Assembly: GCA_963920765.1 (NCBI GenBank)
Contig: OY987244.1
Coordinates: 374,501 to 438,500, forward strand
Source of the DNA: Ulota crispa
Lineage: Eukaryota; Streptophyta; Bryopsida; Orthotrichales; Orthotrichaceae
Reading direction: 5' to 3'
Length of the DNA stretch: 64,000 nucleotides
The translations under genes were made by a program, and so were the position numbers. Under the pieces are notes generated by a model that made no database searches, was not told where the DNA came from, and saw only the letters and a program-made list of their open reading frames with translations. Below are positions 56,992 through 64,000 of the stretch, piece by piece. The number at the start of each line of letters is the position of its first letter. Position 1 is the first letter of the stretch.

Positions 56992-57638
56992 TTAACCCCT
57001 AAATGCCCAAGTGACCAGATTTGTGTCTTTACAAAACTTTGAATATCAATAAAACCTTATCAAATCACTATTTTCAGTGTTTTTTTCAGAAAAAGTTTGT
57101 CTTGAAGTCTATTTTCAACATCAAAAATTTGATTTTGAAAATGAAAGTTGATGATTTTTCTACTCAAGATTTTGTACAAGGGTGTCCACTGCAATCTTGA
57201 GTTTTTTAGTGTTATGAGACCTTGATAACAAGCCTCAAATACACTAGAGCTTGGAGAAAAATCCACATCAAAAATGCATTAAAAAAATAGAGGAGTAGAC
57301 TTTGAAAGCTGTAAATTGATTAAAGTTAGACATGTCATAACCTTAAACCCCTTATTTTTTTGGTTACCAACTTTTTAGATTTGACATTTGAAATGAGGAT
57401 TAGAAGACTTCAAGTCATTTTTGCAATTTTGACACTCTCATGATCAAAAATTATAACCATTCAATCTATAAATGATGTTGTTGTGTTTTTTCCCCTATGT
57501 AATCTTTAACATATCTAGTTTAAATTTGTATGGCTACAATTCTAAAAATTGATACAACTTATTAAAATGTTGACTTTTGGTTCAATTTAGAGAAAATTCC
57601 TAGAAGCTCAACAAAGGCCTCAAACATTTAGGGGTTAA
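56992..57638. mobile_element. TTAA-bounded element, 640-bp class, copy 3
   Basis: Left end TTAACCCCTAAATGCCC, right end ACATTTAGGGGTTAA, perfect TTAA on both sides. Co-linear with 27976-28616 (for example CTACTCAAGATTTTGTACAA and TTCCTAGAAGCTCAACAAAG). It is the best-preserved member of this class here. Confidence 0.8.
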
Positions 57639-57906
57639 AATAGGGCTTGTGTTTCCAAGTCATCTCAAAGTGTGTGCTGGCACACAACATAATAGGAGGT
57701 TTCAATTACGGCATTTTGCACCAAAATTGTTCACGTGAATAAGATTTGTGAAAAACGTGGGCAAGTCACTCTGTGAATGAGCCATAATATCCTCCCAAAA
57801 GTTGTCATAATAAGGGGTTTAAGATATCTAAAAAAAAAACAATGAATGAATGGTCATGAAAGAGTTTTTGTTCACTGGTGAACATGCATTCATGAAAGTG
57901 AACCAC

Positions 57907-57935
57907 CCATGAGGACCTCCAGGAGGTCCTCATGG
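57907..57935. repeat. Perfect 14-bp-arm palindrome
   Basis: CCATGAGGACCTCC, one base, GGAGGTCCTCATGG: no mismatch in the arms. Weaker pairing continues outward (GAACATGCATTCATG with CATGCATGAAC). Confidence 0.9.
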
Positions 57936-58013
57936 CTCATTCATGCATGAACAATGTGAAGCCTTTGCCTCTCTCGCAAGCTTAGCTCCCGCACCTATTT
58001 GTGTTGTTGACCG

Positions 58014-58080
58014 CCTCTCGGCTCTTGCTCCACGCCTCTGGCTCTCACTCCGCACCTGTGGCTCTCGCTCCGCGCCTCTA
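58014..58080. repeat. 20-bp GC-rich tandem repeat, about 3.3 copies
   Basis: Unit CCTCTGGCTCTCGCTCCGCG, starts at 58014, 58035, 58055 and 58075 (first unit 21 bases). The patch around it (57955-58090) is GC-rich and open for 64 codons on both strands, which I attribute to the repeat composition. Confidence 0.85.
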
Positions 58081-59475
58081 GACAGTTTGGATGCAGAGTT
58101 GATTGTCATGTCAAGGTCATTCAAGGAATTGCAATGAGCGAGAAGCGACGATGGTGGAGCTGAAGAGAACCTAAGGGTGATTGCAAGAATGACATGTACT
58201 ACATTCTGTCCCCTTCACCTTGTGCGGCTTGTTTTTTGCTTGTAACTTTTGCAAAAGAAGTCATAAAGACTTTTCCTTTTACATTAATGTGAACATGCAA
58301 GTTATTAACATTCAATGATTTTTCAGTGTTTTTTAAAATTATTTTGCTATTTTTAAGCAACCCCCAAATGGGTGTCTACCTTGGCCATTTTGGGGGGTTT
58401 TAGTACTATTCTGGGGTCCAAAAAAGCTTTTCTAGGGCTAGAAATCAGGCGTGTTGTTTATGAAACATGCTTACACGCATTCGTAGAAGGGTCTTGCAAA
58501 ATTATAAATTCCATGGCATCTACATTGTCTCAAAGTGGGCATCCTATCTCCCTTCATTGGCAAAATACAAAGAAATTCCTCAACAAAAAAATTGTACCAT
58601 GTGAATGTGTTTAATGGATTCTCAAATGTCCAATTTTTATTTTATGTTTTTGAATCATTTTACTATTTTCTAAAAAGCAAGAAAGAAAATGGCTATTTAA
58701 GGTGATTTTGTTTTGCTCATAACTTTTAGAATAAAAATTTTCTAGGTTTGAATTTTCAGGAGTAAGCTATTTTAAGTGCTTTACAAATTTTCTGTGTTTT
58801 CTTTTATTTTTAAAAAAATTATTCCAAAAACTTGGTAGTACTATTAGTACTACTAGTACTAAGGGTGTTTGAGACAAAACAGAGAGGTCATTCTTGCAAC
58901 TACCTCTAATTAGAAGTGGACAATTGTGGAGCCAAAGGGTTCCAGATTAGAAGCAATGATGGTGGAGTTTAAGGGATCTAGATTAGCTTATGGGACTGGT
59001 GATTGTGGGCAAAATTGAAAGGGTGGTGAATAGTTCACTACAATTCGGATATTTGAATGGGTGATCGTGAGGACAAGAACGATGGCTTGACTAAGTTGTC
59101 CACCAATTTCATTCACGTGAACAAAATTGGTGGTGAACGGCATATATGAAACCCCGAATGTATTCATTGGAAAACAAAAACTCGTTGAGTACCATTTGTT
59201 CATCGTTTTTTGAGATATATGAAACCCCTAATGCTACCACCTGATCAAGTTCATTTTGCCTCTAATTGATTCACGTCACCGTGTGCATCATGGTAATTTT
59301 GGTCGCTTCCTATGCCAAGTTATACAAAGTAGAGTAATTGCACTCTGCCTTAGTCACGCAAAGTGCCGTCCAAATAACTTTAAATTTTGGGTGATTCTAT
59401 TTAATCGCCCCAAACATAATGTTTCACAAATTTGGGACAAACGCAATATTCCCTTATGAAGCACCCTTTGTACAT

Positions 59476-60201
59476 TTAACCGCTAAAGGACCACTTGTCC
59501 CTATGGGGGACAAATGGGATTTCAGGCATGTACTTATGGCTAAACTACTTTGTGTAATTTTTAGAAACTTTTATGGAAGATGGGGAATTCAAAAATCTAT
59601 GTGGGCATCTAAATTTTTCCTCATTCCAATATTTATTGAAGAAGTTAAAAATGGATTTATGAGATTTTTTTGTTTAGCGGGCAGCCCAAAAACTTTTTAA
59701 AAATTACATTTTTTTAAAACAAAAATTTGAGGTTAGTTCTTTAGACTTATGTATATGTGGGAAGCTTTGAATCATTCCATTCTAATTGATGAGATGAAAG
59801 TTATGAGAAGTTTTAGTTTACGGGTAGGTGTGGAAAATCTCAAAACTATACCTACAAGCAAAATAAAACTTCTCATAACTTTTATCTCATCAATTAGAAT
59901 TGAATGATTCAAAGCTTCCACATATATGTAAGTCTAGAGAACTAACCTCAAATTTTATCTTAAAAAATATATATATTTTAAAGAAGTTTTTGGGCTGCCC
60001 ACTAAACAAAAATTCTCATAAATCCATTTTTAACTTCTTCAATAAATGTTGGAATGAGGAAAAATTAGTTACCTACATAAATTTTTGAATTCTCCATCTT
60101 CCATAAAAGTTTCAAAAAATCACACTAAGTAGTTTAGCCATAAGTCCATACCCAAAATCCCATTTTTCCCCCAAGCGGACACTTGGTCCTTTAGGGGTTA
60201 A
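59476..60201. mobile_element. 726-bp foldback element, copy 3
   Basis: Left end TTAACCGCTAAAGGACC, right end GGTCCTTTAGGGGTTAA with TTAA on both sides. Co-linear with the copies at 28631 and 50369. The centre near 59820-59865 reads CGGGTAGGTGTGG / CTATACCTACAAGC. Confidence 0.85.
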
Positions 60202-60587
60202 GGTGGTGGCACATAGCCCTAATCAGATTTGCCATTATTATTAGTATGGTATTGGAGACCCATGTCACTAGTATACTACTTCAAATTTAGGAATGTGGCC
60301 GCGAACGACCATTGGGTTTAGGGTTTAAGGTAGCAAAGCAAGTTTGTAACTTATCCCACTTTTGCTGTTGGAAATTGTGCTTTGCATCGGTACATTACCA
60401 AGAGGATGAATTAAGGCCACTTTTCACAAGGAATGCGAGTCATCAGACTTTAGGGTTATTTGAACCAAAATTGCTGTCAATATGGTTTGTGGGTCCTGTG
60501 GTATTCCTTACATTAAAAGTATAACCGGACCTTTTCTTTCATGTTAATAAGCCATGAGGTCACAAAATTCAGGCCTAATTCCAAGTT
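60202..60587. other. Unclassified spacer
   Basis: Slightly GC-richer, with a 70-codon + frame (60312-60524) of ordinary composition but no recognised motif. Single copy in the window. Confidence 0.3.
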
Positions 60588-61798
60588 TTAACCCCTAAAG
60601 GACCAACTGGTCAAGGGACAAATGGATTTTGAGCATGTACCTACACCTAAACTAGTTTGTATAATTTTTTGAAACTTTAATTGGAGATGAGGAATTCAAA
60701 GATCTACATGGCTATCTAATTTTTTTTTCATTATGATATTTGACAAAAAAATTATCAAGAATTATTCAAAATTAGGGGAGAAGGGGCAATTTGGGCGGGG
60801 CCTCTTCTTTGTAAGTGGGTGTTGACTCCAAAGAGGGTTAGCCATTAGGAAGGAATTCAGCCCTCCAAAGGGTTGTGAGTTTTGGTTGTTCCCAATGCTA
60901 GGAACTAGCCCTTGTTGGTTGTCAGAAAATTTAATTAAAAAAATAAAAACAAAAACCTTTGAAAAAACAAGATTTTATTTTTATTTTTTTGATTTGTTTC
61001 TTCTAAAATTAGATTATCTGATATGGTCAAACTTCGACTAGGTCAGATTGAGCATGTGGCAATGTGCCCATGATGGGCTCAAAGCTCCCATGGTTTTGGA
61101 GAAGGGGCCCTTTCTTGGGCCCAAATTCCCCGGAAGGGCCTTTTGGGCATAAGGTGTGGGCATTTGGGCAAAGTGGAGTGGAGTGGAGTGGAAGGGGCCC
61201 TTCTTGGGAAACTCCCAACCCTCCATTCCTTTTGCCCCTTGCAAAATTTGGTACTCTAATATTTTAAGTAGTTTTTTTTTTTTTTTTTTTTTTTTTTTCT
61301 TTTTTTCTTTTCTAAGTTGCAGTAAACCAAGATTCCTTGGTTTTCACCGTTTTGATCAAAGTCATCCAAATTTCTGAATTTTACAAAAATCCTCCAATTT
61401 TGAGTAATGCAATTGAAAATTTCATGACCTTCTAGCATTCAAAGATTTTTTGAAGTATGCTGCACACCCCAACTCATTTGAAAATCCTCCCACACATACC
61501 TTACTTGGTCTTCTACATGAAAAAAATAAACCTCAACTTTGTATAAAGCAATTTTTTTGCTATAAGAGTGGTCAAAGACTTTTGAAATTTTTGGGCAAGG
61601 TAAAATTTTTTTTTGTCACTTCAAATATCAATATGTCACTCCTCTACATTTAGAATAAGTTGGATTTTTTTCCACAACTACCTCTTGTAGTCTAGGGCAA
61701 GATACAATAATCGGATTTTCAAAAAAAAAAAATTGTACTTTTCTACTCATTCCCCCAAAACTGGCAGTGACTTTTACAAAAAAAGGGCTTGATCCTTT
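60588..61798 (+). mobile_element. TTAA 925-bp class with foreign core, cut by CACTA
   Basis: Left end TTAACCCCTAAAGGACC; the left ~195 bp and the stretch from about 61460 to 61798 follow the 925-bp class. The middle is replaced by unrelated sequence (see 60785-61455). The right terminus GATCCTTT breaks off exactly where a CACTA end begins at 61799, leaving the last ~9 bases outside. Confidence 0.7.
60785..61455. other. Foreign core inside a TTAA element
   Basis: In the other 925-bp copies this position holds about 390 bp of shared sequence; here it is replaced by about 670 bp not seen elsewhere in the window. It includes GC-rich parts (GGGCGGGGCCTCTTC, GGGGCCCTTTCTTGGGCCC), a GTGGA pentamer run near 61176-61192 and a 27-base T run from 61272. 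It resembles host DNA captured by the element. Confidence 0.45.
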
Positions 61799-62036
61799 CA
61801 CTAGTAGAAATTGGGTCCTAATCAAGTGGTCCTAATCAACACAAACATGTCCTAATCAACATTGCTATGTTCAAAACGTCATAATCAAAATGTCCAAATC
61901 AAAACAATATTGTTGATTAGGGTCATGTTTTCCCTTAAATTTAGGGATTAAATGGATGAACATAAGATGACTGTGAGCCACTAAAAATATTGCTTATTTC
62001 TTTCTATATTTATTCATAAAAGCGTCATCATAACAA

Positions 62037-62115
62037 TTAACCCCTAAATGCCCACAACACCAAAATGTGGTATTTTCAACACTAAAATTTGGGACTGTGG
62101 GCATTTAGGGGTTAA
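62037..62115. mobile_element. 79-bp TTAA mini-element, copy 2
   Basis: Left end TTAACCCCTAAATGCCCACA, right end TGTGGGCATTTAGGGGTTAA: a perfect 20-base inverted repeat including TTAA. The remaining 39 bases (AACACTAAAATTTGGG and similar) also pair partly, so it folds into a compact stem of pre-miRNA size. Same length as 41590-41668. Confidence 0.85.
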
Positions 62116-63662
62116 AAAGTTTTGAAATTGTAAAAAGAAATTATTTTTTGTTTTTTTATGCTTATAAACTAACTAATTGGAAATAAGTAAATGACTAATT
62201 GTCTAATTTTAAGTTAAACATCAAAAGGACCAATCTTGGACTTGTAACAAGTCTTATGCACTTTTATTTGGATGCTAATATCAAGAGATGAAGAACTCTT
62301 TTTATTGAAATTGATCTAATACTTTGAATAGAACATATCATTAATGATAACATTGCACAAGTCTAGGATATCCTAAAAGAAAAACTATCCAAATTGACAC
62401 ATCTAAACTATCCAAATTGACACATCTATATTGACTAAATGTGTTTGAAATGATAAAAAATTTCAATCGTGACAAAAAAAATGTCCAAATCAGCAAGTCC
62501 AAATGACAAAAAATGTCAAAATAGACATTGTTATCTTGTAATTGATGGTTTTAAACTCAATTTTAAATGAAATCAAAAATGTTTTTGAATGGAATGTTCC
62601 ATTAAAGTCTAGATTTAGATTAAAAATCTTATGATGTTTCCGGTAGCTCCTATTATCTTGTATTTACCTAAACATAGAACCCTTGATACACGATTCAAAT
62701 TTAAATGTCTTCATTTTAACATAAAACAATGATTGCAACATTCTATTGATTTCGTTTGGTTAAATTAAAAAGAAAACCTTGTAACCTTTACAAAAAGAAT
62801 TCCAAATGACCCATTGTTTAGGAAGCATTTTTGTTGTAAAGTGAGTTAGAAAATTTCTTGAGATTTTTTTCATGAACTTTTATTGATACCACAGAACAAG
62901 GTCTATTTTTCTAGATATTTTTACTTGATAATTACATACACAAACGATGGAATGTTTTTTTGAACAGGGTGCACAAAGTGAAAATGTGAAAAAATCTGGT
63001 GCTTGAAATGTAAAACTTTAACGGTCCACAAAAAAATCTTATTGCCTTGTCAGTATCTTTAGTAAAACCTGATCCAACACTTTAGTGATTGAGCATTTTA
63101 TGTCTTTTAAATGTAGTAATTATAATTGGTAAATACTGTAAAAATTAAAGGGTCAAAGTTAGCTTCTATAGAATAATATGGTTTTATTTATTTATTTACT
63201 TATTTATTCCACTTGTCCAAGTGCACTTTGCCTTGAAATTGTTTGGGCAACCTAGTGATCTTTGAATACTTTAGCAATCATGGTTGTTTTTATACTTAAA
63301 CGTTATTATCATCATTGTTATCTAGTGGCTTACCAAAAAGCGTGTTTACAAATTACAATTGGGGCCATAATTGACCACACTCACACACCCAAGAGTTAGT
63401 AAAAGGGCCAAGCTCATGATTGTACTTAAGCTTAAGCAAAAACCAACCAAATTTAATGTCGATAATTGAAATATGTCTCTAAAACGGATGTGAATGGGGA
63501 GGAGGCCTGGGGTGAATATCCATGCTAGCCCTTGAATTGAATTGAAAAAACGTAAAAGCAATAAAAGAAAAATATCAGATATCGATAAACTTATTGGTTA
63601 TATTGGGTTTTCCTATTATATGTCAACATGAAAGTTCACCCTTGACCCTTAAAGGATGCATT
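62116..63662. other. AT-rich sequence, nothing coding
   Basis: Contains the direct repeat AACTATCCAAATTGACACATCTA (in shortened form, 62383-62429) and a TTTATT/TTAC run near 63184-63210. If the CACTA element at 61799 is long, this is its interior. Confidence 0.4.
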
Positions 63663-64000
63663 TTAACCCCTAATGGACCAAGTCCATTTTTCTTTGAAAA
63701 ATACTGAAAATTGTCAGTTTTGGGGGAATGAGTAGAAAGGTAGAAAAAGAAGTTTTTTGAAAATTCAATCGTAAGATCTTGCCCTATACTATGGGAGGTA
63801 CTTGTGGGAAAAATTTCAGCTCATTCTAGAAGTAGATGAGTGAGATATTGACATTTGAAGTGGAAAAAAGAGTTTTTTTCCCTACTGCCCATAATTTTCA
63901 GAAGCCTTTGACGGCTCCTATATCAAAAATATTGCTTTATGCAAAGTTGAGGTTTATTTTTCCCATGTAGAAGACCAAATTAGGCAAATGTGGGAGAATT
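63663..64000 (-). mobile_element. TTAA 925-bp class, inverted, runs off window
   Basis: Left end TTAACCCCTAATGGACC followed by the same order of motifs as 21404 (GGGGAATGAGTAGAAAGGTAG, GTACTTGTGGGAAAA, CATGTAGAAGACCAAATTAG). It continues past position 64000. Confidence 0.75.

Larger units (their letters stand above)
57810..59232. mobile_element. Possible 1.4-kb inverted-repeat element
   Basis: Left TAAGGGGTTTAAGATATCTA and right TGAGATATATGAAACCCCTA form an imperfect inverted repeat, continuing inward through GAGTTTTTGTT / AACAAAAACTC. Inside lie a perfect GAGGTCCTC palindrome, a 20-bp tandem repeat, and at 58372-58614 an 80-codon + frame without recognisable motif. Class is unknown. Confidence 0.4.
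61799..64000 (+). mobile_element. CACTA-type left end, right end not in window
   Basis: CACTAGTAGAAATTGGGTCC begins at 61799, directly after TTT, and is followed by repeated TCCTAATCAA and TCCAAATCA motifs (61815-61905, 62350-62520), as expected of a subterminal region. No CTACTAGTG right end was seen up to 64000, so the end coordinate is the window edge and the true extent is unknown. Confidence 0.6.

Noticed and set aside
57943..58137. 64-codon frames on both strands rich in Leu/Ala/Ser or Arg
   Set aside because: They overlap a 20-bp GC-rich tandem repeat and are open in both directions, which points to composition rather than coding.
61027..61377. Overlapping Pro/Gly-rich frames on both strands
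   Set aside because: Short, overlapping and ending in a poly-T run; they reflect the GC-rich patch with GGGCCC repeats.
1691..64000. PIF/Harbinger (TTA/TAA duplication) as the source of the TTAACCCC elements
   Set aside because: A 3-bp TTA or TAA would have to repeat directly; with TTA|ACCCC at the left and GGGGT|TAA at the right it does not. The ATAA...ATAA copy also fits a 4-bp duplication better. It remains an alternative if empty sites say otherwise.

Overview
This window looks like an AT-rich, gene-poor, transposon-saturated stretch of a eukaryotic nuclear genome, most likely a plant (streptophyte). The plant assignment rests on repeat signatures read directly from the sequence: a CACTA (En/Spm) element with CACTACAAGAAAA ends, two further elements with CACTAGTAGAAA ends, a GAGCATCTCCA inverted-repeat element of the kind common in plant genomes, and many foldback MITEs. 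I cannot name the species. No ribosomal RNA, tRNA, LTR retrotransposon, transposase gene or CRISPR array was recognised. A 200-base run of N marks an assembly gap at 6944-7143.

Genes: the only convincing coding piece is a GC-rich start at the left edge (about 1-350), with a pyrimidine-rich leader, an ATG at 275 and a good GT splice donor at 349. It reads as the first exon of a gene on the + strand whose other exons I could not find. GC-richer, non-repetitive islands near 18.2, 26.3-27.7, 31.0-31.7, 34.0-34.3, 42.2, 49.6-50.1 and 60.8-61.3 kb may hold exons, promoters or captured gene fragments, but none gives a recognisable protein.

Repeat layout: the dominant component is a set of about 30 non-autonomous elements and fragments bounded by TTAA and starting TTAACCCCTAAA (mirrored as TTTAGGGGTTAA). 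They fall into length classes: 79-95 bp minis, about 215-250 bp, about 640 bp, 726 bp foldbacks, about 925 bp, and larger ones. TTAA boundaries followed by CCC are what piggyBac-type transposases leave, so this is best read as a piggyBac-like MITE radiation; no transposase is visible. The 726-bp foldbacks are head-to-head duplications of the left arm of the 925-bp class. A second set is bounded by TA and AAGGTAGGA...TCCTACCTT; one copy inserted in a 925-bp element shows an exact filled/empty TA site, pointing to Tc1/mariner-type movement. Smaller families include an 8-bp-TSD hAT-like MITE, GGGAAATT...AATTTCCC elements, a TA-flanked GGAATTGC family, a GTGTGGCC family, and long palindromes around a shared core.

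Large elements and nesting: an 8.75-kb CACTA element (36734-45487, TSD AGA) carries many nested MITEs, a 44-bp tandem array and typical subterminal GACTAxxxxGTAGTC palindromes. A 3.7-kb CACTA element (53036-56745, TSD AAA) carries a 1.4-kb minisatellite of 10-bp units and has split an older foldback element in two. A third CACTA end (61799) is inserted in the terminal repeat of a 925-bp TTAA element and runs on with no right end seen. The nesting gives a relative chronology: TTAA elements were active both before and after the TA family and the CACTA elements.
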